The notes beneath the pieces were generated by a model. The model was not told where the DNA came from. It saw only the letters and a program-made list of their open reading frames with translations, and ran no database searches. Both the position numbers and the translations under genes were made by a program. A DNA stretch of 64,000 bases from Brachyhypopomus gauderio. Lineage: Eukaryota > Chordata > Actinopteri > Gymnotiformes > Hypopomidae. Positions 1-17,616 of the stretch are shown one piece after another. Numbering within the stretch: the first letter of the stretch is position 1; each line of letters begins with the position of its first letter. The stretch is taken from NCBI RefSeq assembly GCF_052324685.1, contig NC_135222.1:6595914-6659913 (forward strand), read 5' to 3'.

Positions 1-700
1 GGACGTTTAGAGACGCCCTGGAGACGCTCCAGTGTTTTGGCTGTGCGCTTCTGGTCATTGTCATGCTGAAAGGTGATCTGTTGCGTCATCCCAAGTTTGC
101 CAGCATTCATTCATTCATTCATTCCACAGTTGTTACCAGTCCCCATGTCCTTCTCATTGAGTCGCATCCCTTAGCCTGATCCTGCCACCACAATGTTTCA
201 TTGTCAGGACGGTATCTTTCAAGTGATCTATAGTGTCTGTTTTTCTCTAAATATGGTTATTCTGCCCAACATTTTCTACTCATCGGACCACAGAAACCTT
301 TTTTCTACATGTTGCCAGTGTCTTTTACATGCTGCTAACAAAACAGCCAGTTGTGCTCCCGTATGCCTTTCAGCAGTGGCTTTCGGCTTTCTACCATAAT
401 GAGCTTGATTGGCACAGTGATGGTTGTCCATCTACTCTGTTGTAGTGTCTCTGCACAGGACCTTTGGACGTGTTCTTGGAGCTGAGCGTTGACTGTTGAG
501 ATCTTTCTATTGAAGAGGCTTTGGTTTTTGTTTTCAGTGCAGTGTAAATTGTGGGCCTTTATAGACCCAGCTGTGTGTCATAACAAACCATGTCCAGTCA
601 ATTCAAATTGTAACGGGTAGACTCCATCTGAGTCTTGGATGCAAGAAAAACTAAAACAAACAGGATATGTCTGACCGTAGTTTGGAGTGCCACAGGAGTG
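1..700 (-). mobile_element. Decayed Tc1-like DNA transposon (antisense copy)
   Basis: Read on the + strand, this stretch follows, with many mismatches, the antisense strand of the Tc1/mariner-type transposase element common in fish. The recognisable blocks come in the expected order: the part opposite the catalytic domain near 30-80, the CACCACAATGTTTCATTG block near 187-204, the CATCGGACCACAG block near 282, and the TTATAGACCC / CATGTCCAGTCAATT tail near 560-605. No open transposase frame remains, so it is inactive. It lies in the mknk1 intron just upstream of the DFD exon. The left edge is outside the window and the right edge is approximate. The family call is from memory of the consensus, not an alignment. 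Confidence 0.6.
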
Positions 701-839
701 AATGCCTTTCTGATTAAAAGATTTAAACCAAATGTTTTCACTGACAATGTAGTTCGGTCCAAGTATGGACACACCTGCATGACAAGTTAGATATATCAGC
801 AATTACAGCTGATTCAACGATTCAATGAGAAGCAAGGTG

Positions 840-887
840 AGTAATATGTGTGTCTGTGCACGTGTGTGTGTCTGTGCACGTGTGTGT

Positions 888-919
<32 letters not shown>

Positions 920-921
920 AG
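840..921. repeat. (GT)n microsatellite running into a splice acceptor
   Basis: An imperfect GT/TG tract with CACGTGTG variants ends directly in the TAG acceptor of the first mknk1 exon in the window. There is no ordinary pyrimidine tract; the UG repeat occupies that position in the transcript. Confidence 0.85.
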
Positions 922-2885
<1,964 letters not shown>

Positions 2886-4130
2886 CCCGGTCCATGCCGT
2901 AAACGGGGAGACGTGGGCTTGGCACCTGTGTTTGGCTCTGAAGTGCACTCAAAGCCAAAGCTATTGACGATTTGCTACATTTGAGCCTGAGTGAACTGAT
3001 CCTCGTATATAAATATGCCCACGCTAGTGTATTATCTTCTTGACCCTAAACGTAAGCACTTGCTACAGCTATCGCTCTGGTTTCAAGGGTTAATACAGGT
3101 CAGCCAGTCCGAGCTAGGGATATGGAGGATAACATGACCAATGATATTTCTCTGAAAATCCTTTCTTTGGTTTCATAATCCATGTACATATCTGATGTAT
3201 CATGCAGTACATCAGTAAAGTGCATGGGAAGCAGTCAAAGATTCTTGAATATTTAAATATTTATTACCAAATATTTGTGGCTGACAACATGGGATCAGCC
3301 AACTATAAAGGTGCTTGGTTAGAAGGGAAAGTATTAATACCATGATTTTAATTCAGTTACTAGACCAGTACTTCAGTACTTATTTTGATTCATTTTAGTT
3401 GATTGGGAGGTGTTTTAGTTAAACCACTGGGGGCTTTTGCAGTATTTTTTATGAATTCTGTTTTATGTACTCTGTTTTAGTTTAATTGCATTGAAAATTG
3501 TAATTTTCAAAAGCCAAAATGAACAATGTCATGACAGCACTTGAAATTTATTTCATGACACGGCTGCCTTTATGAAAACACAGTACAGTAATGGTATCTG
3601 GACTTCATAGCCACATATCTGGACTTCATAGCCACATAAAATGTTTACCGCGAATGCACTTTGCACATTGTTTTTGCACAACTTTTCATGGTCAAATCTC
3701 TCAACAATGTTACAGACTCAGTAGGTAGCATGTTTATTATTCTGACCTGTCAAGTGTTCCAGAGCAAAAGTGACGGCTTCTCTCAGTGTTGAATGTTGAG
3801 GTTTTTCTTGTTTTGTCTTGTATGTTTATTTTTCCAGTGTTTTATACTGTATATTTGGTTTTACATATTTTTAAATTACGTATGTAATGTTTCAACAGTG
3901 AATACATTTCTTAAACAGACCTCATTCTTGTGTCTTGACAATGTGCAGGGTGTAATATATGTACTAATCAAGACTGTAAGTGCTGAAGGCACTTGAACAT
4001 ACCAGCAGTGTAACTTGTTCTTTTGCCATTAAAAAAATTATGGAAGCATTGTTGAATGTAGTATTTAATCAAAAAGAAACACTACCTCAAAGCAAGAAGA
4101 GAATAAAAAAAAAAATTAAAAAGTACTTAA
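2886..4130 (+). other. mknk1 3' untranslated region (inferred)
   Basis: AT-rich sequence after the TGA with no supported gene. A canonical AATAAA lies at 4102-4107, which would give a 3' UTR of about 1.2 kb; later signals are possible. It contains a short direct duplication near 3596-3640 (TCTGGACTTCATAGCCACAT twice). Confidence 0.5.
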
Positions 4131-5639
4131 AATGTTAAACTAATGCAAAAACTAATTTCATTATATGTAGTGAAACTTTCACTGCACTGAAAACCCAATG
4201 CACTTGAAGACATTATATCTAGAGTTCCCTTGTGTGCAGGATGCTATGCGAGTTACAGACTAGATGGTTTTGGAAACATGTTTACCTTTTGATGGCAGAA
4301 GAAGATGATGTCCTTTTTATTTCATCTTATATTTCCTTTACCTGTACTCAAGTGGCTTTAGGTGGTTGGGGCAACATCGACATTTTGGAAGCAGTCCTAC
4401 ATGTATATTAATATTTTACTAAAAATAACCATTTGTATTTAATCTTGAAATATTTTACATATGCTAACTAATCTCTCCAGCTCTCAAATATGATGGCTTT
4501 CTCCTTTTTTGTGGCAGTACCTGATATGGAAACTAAGAAATCTCATGAGGTCAGTGAATTTATTTTTATGTAAACATTCAAAAATGTATAAATACGTTTT
4601 TGGAACAGGGTTCATTCTTTCCATCTGTTGTGTAATGCTTTATGTGATTGCCATAGACACTTTATTCTCATAGAAAATGAGCAGGTTTTATTTGGCAGCC
4701 ACAACCAAAGATCAGGTGTTCATTCATATTTTAGGTACCAAGGTGGCATGCCACGCCTGCATCCTCTTTTCACCAGAAGCAGTCTATTTAATCAAATGAT
4801 CTTTGGGTTTTCTGTAAATCTAATGATTTGATCCATACTTTGTGTGTATAAAAGATGTCGATCATGGTCCTGTTTCCCCAAACTCATCACAGAGCAGTTT
4901 AAACGAGAGTGTTCTGTGTAATACTATTAATATGTCATTTAAAGCTGATTTGATGGCACTTTTGGGGTAACCCATCCCAGAAAGGTGCTCAGATGTTCTC
5001 AAAGGTCTGTCTCTTTTATTGTGCTGTTTTATGTACATGTTGATTCAAAGAGTTTCTTGTATTTATTTGTGTCGTTATCCCACATAGCATGAGGACATAA
5101 CCTCATTATACGCCTGCTCTTTATCATAGCTGTGTAGGAAAAGTTAACGCTTTTTTTCTTCAAGGCTCTTGTGCAATCAAACACTGTAACAGGAGTAAAA
5201 TAAGTACTTTAAGAATGTTTTTTTTTATGTGAGAAATTATCTAAACAGTTATCCATCTTTTGCACAAAGATTTTTGTTGTGCATGTGAAGCTAAAATATA
5301 ACATACCTTATACCCTAAATGTAAAACATTAAGCATATTTTTGAGTTTTACTTGGAATATATTTCGTATTAGTTTGGCTATTTAAATGTAATTACATTTA
5401 ATTTTAAAATATAAGATGATCATAAACATATTTGTGATGTTCCAGTTGTATTAAAATCTGGACCTCATATCCAAATCCGCTCCTGGATTTTGTCATCACT
5501 TGTAGTTGACTAAATGATTAATGTATCTGGTTGGCCACTTTGTCGTCACACCTGGGTCCCAGGTAAAGGGAGGGTGGAAAATCTGTAGGACCTGGGGGGA
5601 CTGTGATTTGAATACCTATGTCTAGACCTATCAATATTA
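4131..5639. other. Noncoding spacer between mknk1 and the tmem275-like gene
   Basis: AT-rich with no exon-like frame. The small open frames here are uninterrupted by chance. It may include further mknk1 3' UTR. Confidence 0.5.
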
Positions 5640-5882
5640 ATTGAGATGATAGCGCCCCACGTGGGTGAAAAAAAATCACCGTTTCAGACGTTTAAGACGC
5701 TCGTTGACGTGGGTTCGGAGTGGTTGTGCCAGCACACGTCAGCACCGTCTACCACGCTTGGAGGAGCGCTGCTGTGCGCTCTGCGGCGACTAGCTGCGCT
5801 TTTACGCGTAGGACCGGCGTAAAAGTTCTTCAGTGCGATCTCATAAGGCTTGCAGTAACAACATTTCATCTTAATCGTTTTG
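5640..5882 (+). other. Possible noncoding first exon and promoter of the tmem275-like gene
   Basis: A GC- and CpG-rich island in AT-rich surroundings, ending in a good donor (TTTTG/GTGAGT at 5883). A strong acceptor (GATCTTCTCAG) ends at 6660, so a spliced 5' UTR of this block plus 6661-6927 is plausible. No transcript evidence; inferred from composition and splice signals. Confidence 0.4.
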
Positions 5883-6927
5883 GTGAGTCTAAAATACTCT
5901 ATTCTAGATGAAAGAACAACATATTACATGTACAATAAATGTCATTATTAAACTCTAATTATTAATGGATGGTTAACATTTAACGTCATTGAGTTTATAA
6001 ACTTCAAACGCATTTGAAGTCCTTATTATTGTGATAAAGTTTAGCAACAAATGGCAACACTTTTCACAATCTCGGACAATGAAAGCCAATTCAAATCACA
6101 TTTCACATTTCTGAATAAAACATCAGGGCAGAATAATGATGATTTTAGCACTCATAATGCTGAGTTTCTATGAGTTCAGTTTCTAAAAGTGTAGTCTATA
6201 AATCTTGGTTTCACAACTTGTGAATGAATGAATGAATGTTCAATTTATACAGAGCCTTTCAAGATACCCAAGTTTAGTTGTTTAAACAAAGACTACTCAA
6301 TCATTGATATTTTTGTAGCATAGTCACTCAAATTCAACAAGTAAATCTGTACCTTGTGGTCTTTATCTTTTCTTCTTAGCCAGTAACAAAACTTTGTGCT
6401 TCTAGTGAAATTACTTGTATGCTTGATAAATTCTTTATACAGTCCCTTACAGCAACATATGCCACTATTGTGTTGTAAATGTGATTTTTAATCTCAATTA
6501 AAACTTATCCTGGTTAAATAAAATTTTATAATATGTCAATATGTGTGTAAGATCTGTCCACAGATATAAGAAGTAATACAGTGCAGTAATTTGTTCACTT
6601 TCAAACCATCGCTGCAGAATTGTCTGGACCTCTCTTTACTAACTGAATTGATCTTCTCAGGTGTTGCCACTGTAACGACACAAGAAACAACTGGACAGAT
6701 ATTACCACAGCAACAATTGCTGGGCTACTGTCAGGCACACTAATTATGCTCTCTAATTCTCTTCGTGCCTGTCTGCTGCTGTAGCTTTGTCTTTCTTTGT
6801 CTGTCTTTGTTTCTCTAGTTACCTCGAAAAGTGAGGGTGTTCTGGGAGTTCTAGGAGGGTGTGTGTGGCCCTGGAGAGAATACACTTTGCTCTGATATAG
6901 ACTCACCTTTGGCTGGACAGGGCTGCC

Positions 6928-7347
6928 ATGTGGCTGTATGACATTATAGAGGACCTGCCTTCCCCAGCTGTGTGCTGTGCCTGTGGACTTTGCATCATGC
7001 TAGCAGGCATCAACATCACTGTGGTGGGGGCTCTTGGATTAACCAATCTGGTACACTGGAACAATTCTGCCATCATCGCTGGGCCCGTCCTTTTGCTGAT
7101 CGCACTGTTTTTTTTCGGAGTCTATTGCATGTTCAGTCCCCAACCCTACAATTCTAGTTCCAGAAAGGGTTCTTTGCAGAACTCATTTGGCGTAGTGAGA
7201 AGTGATGGAACCTCGTTTGAGATGGAACCAGGAGAGCAGGACGCCCACAGACATCCACCCCAGCCAGACCAGCTCTTCATGCTGGTGCCTCCTTTCCAGC
7301 ACCACCCAGCTACATACGGACACCACCCACAGATGAAAGACCATTAA
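6928..7347 (+). CDS. tmem275: Small two-helix membrane protein, TMEM275-like
   Basis: A 139-residue single-exon frame with a good start context (GCTGCCATGT). Two hydrophobic segments are seen: about residues 14-38 (starting AVCCACGLCIMLAG) and 48-70 (SAIIAGPVLLLIALFFFG). A short polar loop joins them, and a hydrophilic His/Pro-rich tail follows. This fits a small hairpin membrane protein with both ends on one side. The name rests on the CCACGLC-type first helix and on lying next to mknk1, as TMEM275 does in human as I recall. The function of the family is not known to me. A 12-codon upstream reading frame starts at 6746 if the 6661 acceptor is used. A different small TMEM gene cannot be excluded. 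Confidence 0.65.
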   Translation: MWLYDIIEDLPSPAVCCACGLCIMLAGINITVVGALGLTNLVHWNNSAIIAGPVLLLIALFFFGVYCMFSPQPYNSSSRKGSLQNSFGVVRSDGTSFEMEPGEQDAHRHPPQPDQLFMLVPPFQHHPATYGHHPQMKDH

Positions 7348-9822
7348 CTCAAAGGTACATCTTCGCCCTTTTAGTCTTCGCCAAGGGACGACACCGATCC
7401 TCACAGGCCCTCGCACAAGCGCATGATGAATAAGATATGTAATGTGTACATTCACACTTTTATCCAACACATCAAAAGTCTTGAGAGGCTTAACAAGGTT
7501 TGACATTTTTCTGGAAAAGGTTTGACTTGAAGCTATCGCTCACTCTCATGTGGCAAAAGCGAAAAGCACTTCATCGTCCCAGGAGTCCGAGGGAGCAACA
7601 GTGACGCTGCACTTGGGGTGGGAGGTTCTAGCATCACGCTGTCCCCTGTCAGTCACAGCAACATGAGCCAACTGTGGATGGGGCTGTTTGCGATTGGTAG
7701 TCGTTGTGTGACAAGGGAGAGCAGTGGGTGGGAATTTACTTAATGACTGAAGTTGGGAGAAAAATTTTATAAAAATCACAGCTATGACTCTTAAAAGGGA
7801 GACAAGAAATCTACCTCGTCCCACTGATTCACTGTGGCTCAGTGACTTGATGCCTCCTATCAAAAGGTATTACATTATTTGCGAACGTCACTGTTTAAAA
7901 AAGTTTAGAACTTTTTGATTTCAATTAAATTCAGTATTTAAATTACATTCATTAGTTACATTACATTCATTATTTAAATTACATTCATTGTTTAAATGAT
8001 ATTCATTTGTATTTTACATCTGAATAAATATTGCATCTATTGGAATGCTGACTAATACATATATCTGACAAGTGTTATGACAAATTAAGCTAAATGATCC
8101 AAAAATACTGGAAAACTGAAAGTACACAAGTATACAGAAATTACCATGATTCATTTTCATAATGATAACGTAGAGCTTACTTTTTTATTTATTACTATGT
8201 TATTATTTTAACAATTTAATTAGATAATCTGTGAATATTCAGTGAACCACATCTCTTATTCAGAATCCCGATTTTCTTCCTTGATTATGAGTACTATTTG
8301 TCTCAAAACCTAACATTTGTTCTCGTTTTGTTTGTTATTACGACTTCTACTGTGTGCCTTGAAATGTAACATTTGTCTTTATGTTTATTTCATGTATAAT
8401 ATTAATATACAAAATATTACATTGTTGCCTTGAATCGTTATTTATTCACTATATTTGTGATTGTATGTTGAATTATAATATTTTAATAATAGTGTAATAA
8501 TGAATGAATCTACTAACTACAGTTGAAATGTAAAGTTCTAAGGTTCTGCCCGACCTTTATCAATAATTGGTGCTTTTTTCACACAATCAATTTTATTTCA
8601 AACATACCTCAAGTCGTCTGCTGGTGTATGCGATTAAAGCTGTGCCCCAAGCAGCACCATTGGACACACATTGCGATTAAAGCTGTGACCCAAGCAGCAA
8701 CTGGACTACCCGCACATTGAAATACCTGAAATGGGAACCCTGATATCTGTGAATACTATTATTGTATAAATGTATAATTATATTTACTTAATTCTTTATT
8801 ATCATTTAATTTAATTCCCTTTCCAGACAGCACTATTATAACACTAATGGTGAGTATGGAATTGTGTCTATAAAGATGTGAGAGAGTATCAGCCATTCCT
8901 GTCATGACACTGAAGTCTGACGGTTTGGATTATGTGTGAGGACACTAGACTGTTCGTCTCCAATAGGCAGAGGGACTGATTTTCTTTAAACAAAACCACG
9001 TAACCATTCTGGCCGATTAAGCACCCATTTCTGGACTTCAAAGCAATCACTACAAGCAGTGAGGAGGTAGGCAAGCTTTAGCAATAATGGAAGTACAGAG
9101 CAAGCTGGTCAAATAATTATTAAAATAATATTAAATACATATAGAGGCATTAATCATTCATATTCTATGCTGAAGTCATACAACATTAGCTATATCATGT
9201 CCCTCAGAAATTTTCTTAAGGATTTATTTGAAAATCTTTGGAAAGATATGAAAAAGATATTTGATCTCAAACTGAAAATATATAAGAAATCAAATGTAAA
9301 TGAATAAAAGGCAGGAAAAAATTAAATAGAAGTAAAATACAGACCTGCACTAAACAGAACTAAGATTCATAACAAGAAAATTTTATGATTACCTATTCAT
9401 AAAAAATATCCACAACAAAATATGATTATAGAAATAAGCCGATCCTTTCACTATTCATGGCCTTATGCACTAAAACCTTGATCACCCATTATTTATAGGC
9501 TGGTATTGATCACCCATAATACATAGACTAGCCTTGGGGTCACTAGATTTGATAGATTTGAGGATGCAGGCATCAGTGCAGCATCGTGCTTCAAGGGGTC
9601 AGAAAGTCCTGTAACCATGCTGCAAAGGTCAAGAATTTATAAACAAGTAAATGCATTTTTAAAATAAAAATTTCATTTTTATATGAAAGTCAACATAAGG
9701 ATTGACTAAAGTGACGTGATATGACTAAGCCAGGGTGTTTTTCTTAGGTCTAAATATTTTAGTATAATTTCAGTACTTGGTACTGCAGAGTATTGGAGAT
9801 TTAGATATCAACCTTTGTCCTA
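7348..9822. other. AT-rich noncoding spacer
   Basis: No supported gene. It contains short local repeats: an 18-bp-like ATTACATTCATT array near 7935-8010, and a 43-bp direct duplication starting TGCGATTAAAGCTGTG at 8629 and 8672. Open frames here lack splice context or recognisable motifs. Confidence 0.5.
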
Positions 9823-9844
9823 TGACCTATGACCTTGACCTTGA
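9823..9844 (+). promoter_or_regulatory. Composite nuclear-receptor motif cluster (DR1 plus two ERR-type sites)
   Basis: Within 22 bp there are three TGACCT half-sites: at 9823 and 9830 (spacer one base, DR1) and at 9836 (no spacer). TGACCTTGA, the reverse complement of the ERR/SF-1 extended half-site TCAAGGTCA, occurs at 9830-9838 and 9836-9844. It sits about 1.2 kb upstream of the atp5f1b start codon. The motif match is direct; binding and target gene are inference. Confidence 0.45.
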
Positions 9845-10956
9845 TCTATGTCATATAAGGTACTAATCATGTCAAATCACATAATATTTGATTACATTTT
9901 CATTACACATGGCTGTGTTTTAACACTTTCCTAGTTAAAATGACATAGCACGTTATGATATCTGTCATTGTAATTTAGTGACAAAATGCTGATGATGACT
10001 TGAACATGGCTAGCTGGAAAACTAGATAAACATTAGCAATTAAAAAAATTGCTCAACATTATCTCTAGTGCTTGGGATGTGGTGGTGAAACAGACAGAAA
10101 TACACTACTGCATAACACTGTTATAGTGGAGCCCTTAACAGTCATGACAATGTAATTTTGTGGGGACAGCCACAAGTGGTCAACAAAAGAAGTCTCTGAT
10201 TCTCAATATTCTATATTCTGATTCTATATTTAACAGTGTCTTGTTAATGTGTTGTGGACAAATCTAATATATTGTTTCATGTCTTAGACAAGAGAAAATA
10301 AAAACCGAATGCTATCCATTGGGACTTCAAGCTATTAACTAATATTGAGTGCTCATTTAAGACCAAATCCCTGTGTCTTGATGTGAAACATTATTATGCA
10401 GACCATCTCTTTATTCCTAATTGATAGGAACATTATTCTGAAATAAAGAAAACAATAAATATAATAAATGTCTGCTCACTATATTTAAAGCTTTCTTATA
10501 TAGGTTTTGCCCAATTATCAAAGAAAGCTAAGCCATAAGTCTTGAAAATCCTGTGTTCAGTGTTTGTTCCTGTTACAAAGTTATATGGCACAGATGAATT
10601 ACATTAACTGTGTGCATGTCAAAACGGATGGCAGCTTAGACCAGGAAAGCTGTGAGCTATTATCCTAGAGAAAAACTCAGTCCCTTTAACCTGAGTGAAA
10701 GGAAACCAGGAGAGGGTCACATATATAAAATGCTAATTAGGTCTATCTTCCTTTAACACTTTAATATCACAATAAAGCATACATGGAGTTTTGTACAGGC
10801 TATTTGTTTTTTCAGGTCGTCACATGCTCAAAATGTAACAGAGTGTTTTGACACTATTGTTATTCAAGAAGTCAGGACGAAGCACGAAAATCAAGATCAC
10901 AAATTGAAATACCAACAGAACAAGCCAGCATGGCTTCTGTTCCTTTCTGTCCTAAG

Positions 10957-10985
10957 GACGCATGCGCATTCACGACGCATGCGCA
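10957..10985 (+). promoter_or_regulatory. Twin NRF-1-type palindromes in the atp5f1b promoter
   Basis: GACGCATGCGCA occurs twice, at 10957-10968 and 10974-10985, 17 bp apart. Both match the GCGCATGCGC core bound by NRF-1, an activator of nuclear genes for respiratory-chain proteins. They lie about 75-100 bp before the start codon, a typical promoter position. Confidence 0.7.
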
Positions 10986-11006
10986 GTGCGCGGCGTAAGC
11001 TGGTCG

Positions 11007-11058
11007 TATTTAAGCGTGCAGGAGCCGCCGTCCCGTTCCACCTTCAGCCATTTTGAAG
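11007..11058 (+). promoter_or_regulatory. atp5f1b core promoter and short 5' UTR
   Basis: A TATTTAA box lies at 11007-11013. A pyrimidine-rich CCTTCAGCCATTTTGAAG follows, immediately before the ATG at 11059. The CCATTTTG stretch fits a YY1-type element at the transcription start of a housekeeping gene. The exact start site is not visible. Confidence 0.45.
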
Positions 11059-14546
<3,488 letters not shown>

Positions 14547-14735
14547 AACAAGTTTGTCGTACAAACGTGTTGGTCAGGGTTGAGAAAACTGAGATGGAAC
14601 CGGAGGAGCACTTGGTTTGTAAAGTCACATTCTTAAAACAATTAAACAATTGTACCTGTATTGTCAGTCATCCGAAAGTTGTATTTAATGTTTCCACTTC
14701 ATGAGGATGGAAATAAATCTGTCTTACCATGTAGT
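14547..14735 (+). other. atp5f1b 3' UTR and polyadenylation signal
   Basis: A short 3' UTR after TAA, with AATTAAA near 14640 and AATAAA at 14712-14717. A GT-rich stretch (GTCCTGTGTGTTG) follows the second signal, as expected at a cleavage site. Confidence 0.7.
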
Positions 14736-17616
14736 GTCCTGTGTGTTGCATCGACTAATTAAAGTTGGCCAAATGTTTGCTGGTGTTGCAAAGAATTGAA
14801 AAATAAAACTAATGTCATCCACTCAATATTCCATATTTAGCTGTGTATTGAAGAATGGCAACACTGTTGAAGTTTCGGTGGGGGTGTCCAAGCTGGAATA
14901 ACTGGACCTTTTGCAATCCGCTATAAAGCTTTGTTTTTAAGTAAGAACAATTTGGATTAAAATGGGCATTAAATGGCAGTTTAAATATGCAAGGTTGCCT
15001 TCTAAAAGGGGGGTAATTTTTAAGAATATCCCAGCAGCATCCAGACATCAAGCCCCAGTTTCCTTGATGCTTTTCCAAATTGCATATTGGAACTACAAAA
15101 AACTGACATGAGAATTCTGGAAACAGTATGGTTAAGTCTGTCTGGTACATTTATCTTCAGTATTAAGTGTTGAGGTGGTTAGGTTCTGTTTTATTTATGT
15201 ATGGTCTGTTTAGGTTCCCTGTTAATGCCCTGAGATGAACAAAATGATTTTAATGATTCTGGGCTTGTTATGGAAGGGCACTATAGGGTTGCTTGCCATT
15301 AGTCTGCTTATTCAGTCTGTGTGCATCATATTTCATATTCATTACTGTTGCCATGGCCACAATGGACAGTCAACTTTAAGATCATTTGTGAAGACTGCCT
15401 TAACAAATTCTAGTTATACAAAAGCGAAAGCAAAAGAACAACTCATTATTGGCAATGCAATAATCTTGTGGCAGGTTGCATTTTGTCCACAGGGTGGTGC
15501 TGTCGTCACCCATACTGTAGGGCGTGCTGTTGGATAGTTTTGAGAGCAGTATTAATGACTAATTTTTTTCCTGGCACTGGTACAGCAGTACCTATTATCA
15601 CCTACAGATATTTCTGGTAGGGAGGTGACTATTGCAGTTTAGCTGGATTATTTACAGGAATGTTGAGGGCAGAAATTGCTCTTGGCTCCTGTATACTGAA
15701 CTGAGACATGCAATTGTATTATGATCTCGAGAACACTGAAAATCCAAACCATTAGTAGGTCAAAATGGCTAATTAGTCATTCTGTGGTAGCTCGTTGTGA
15801 CCAATCATTAAATCAGCTATCCTGCGTTAACATTCGCTTCAGCTTTAAGGTCAAAGTCACACATCACCGTAGCCCTTGTCATTAATATCCCTGGAGCTTC
15901 AGGATTGCTCCTAGCAAGTGAAATATAAGTTCACATTCAATCTGGGCAGATCTTGTGTAGCAGAACTCAAAACATTCTGACATTCTAAGCACATTTATTC
16001 TAGTATTGCAATTTAGTTTTGTGGTCATTGTGTATATTTGTAGGTTATTAATGATTGATTTTAAGTAGACTACTACATGGACATCCCACCTCATGAATGT
16101 TGAGTCATTACTTTGAAACAGTGTGGAACCGTCAGGGCCCTCTACGCTCTCTCAGACTCAGAGGGCCTAAAATATTCTTAAAACATAAATATATATAATT
16201 TATCCAATTTTTTAATCTACTTACAGTTTGACAATCGACATTAAACAATTACAGAAATATAAGCAAATAAATTATTCAACCGTGTCTATTCAATCTGTGT
16301 TTGAAGGTGAGAGTTTAAGTTAAGTGTGAGCCTGTCTCCCCCTATCAGGACTGTGATGCCAGCTGTTCGTTTACAGAGGGCCATGCCTTTATAATTCAGC
16401 GCAATACCAGTTTCAAATGACAGCAAAATTGACCAATATTGATCATATTTTCCCTCTTGGTGGGCGGGCTTAACTGTATGATAATTTCCGCCCGCTGTGG
16501 CGACTCTAGCTGTTGTTAGTGTACCACCGCTAGCTAGTTTCGATTCAGTCCTTTGATGCCCTCACGCGCGTTGTTTACATATTCCGCTTCCGAGGAACAC
16601 GGAGCTGTGAACCTTATTTTGTTTGGAAACTTATTTTGCTTAAGAAGTTATGTAGTACAGATATTATTGTTTATTGCATTTCTAAAGCTGTACTGTCGTC
16701 TCAGTTTTTTTTATTTTATTTATTGCAGTTAATTAGGAAAGGAAACAATTTTTTTACATTTGTAACTGCGGCAAGGAGGCAGCGAGAGGCGTGTTCAGTT
16801 GTGGTGAGTCTTTATTTTCCATGGCAACGGGATGGCACACGCAGTGAGTGAAAAAGTAAAAAAAAAAGATAACTGCAAACAGCAGAGACAAAGCAGACGA
16901 AATCCTTGTGGTGGTGATGAAGCAGTGGTCTCACGTGTGCTCAACATGTTGGGGAGACACGCAGTACTGGAACAGAGAGCCTGTGCATAAACAGGAGCAA
17001 ATCTACTGGGATACATACACATACACACTGTGGGTGGGTGTGTGAGCCTGTCCGTCCTCCGGGGTGCCAAGCACACCTCAACATTATGAAGTTAAGGCAC
17101 TGATGGATAGAATTTGATCCATTTATGCCCCAATATTGGCTATACTGTAGAAATCGCTTCTTCTATGAGACTTTTTGCTTTGCTGCTGCGTAGTTTCTGC
17201 AGGGATTTGGTACTGTAAGTGGAAAGAGTTGATTCTTAATGTGGCATGAGCACTTGCTGTCTCTCAACATGGACATCATAATGTACGAGAAAGAGACCAT
17301 CATGACAACTTAGGAATAAATAAAAGCCAAAACATAAGATGCAAAATTCAGTGGAGGATTGACAAAGAAAATTTAAATGAAGATTATGTAAAGGTGTAAA
17401 TAACATTTTGTTTCAGGAAATTAGTACACTACGTATAAGGGCTGGGATTTCTTTTAGGTTAATGCTTTCCTAAAAATTTAAGCAGACATTCCACCATACA
17501 CAGCTGTGGCATAATGTCAAATCCAGTGTGCTGTATAACGAGGGAAAAATACAAAACTGTTAATGAGCACTTAAAGACTACAGTGTATTCACCACCAGGA
17601 ACGGGCCGAGAGGCAC
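14736..17616. other. Intergenic spacer between atp5f1b and the SDR gene
   Basis: No supported gene. The two neighbours converge here, so it holds their 3' flanks. A CpG-richer patch near 16480-16620 (GTGGCGACTC, CTCACGCGCGTTG, CCGCTTCCGAGG) could be a minor promoter or an old insertion, but no exon follows it convincingly. Confidence 0.45.
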
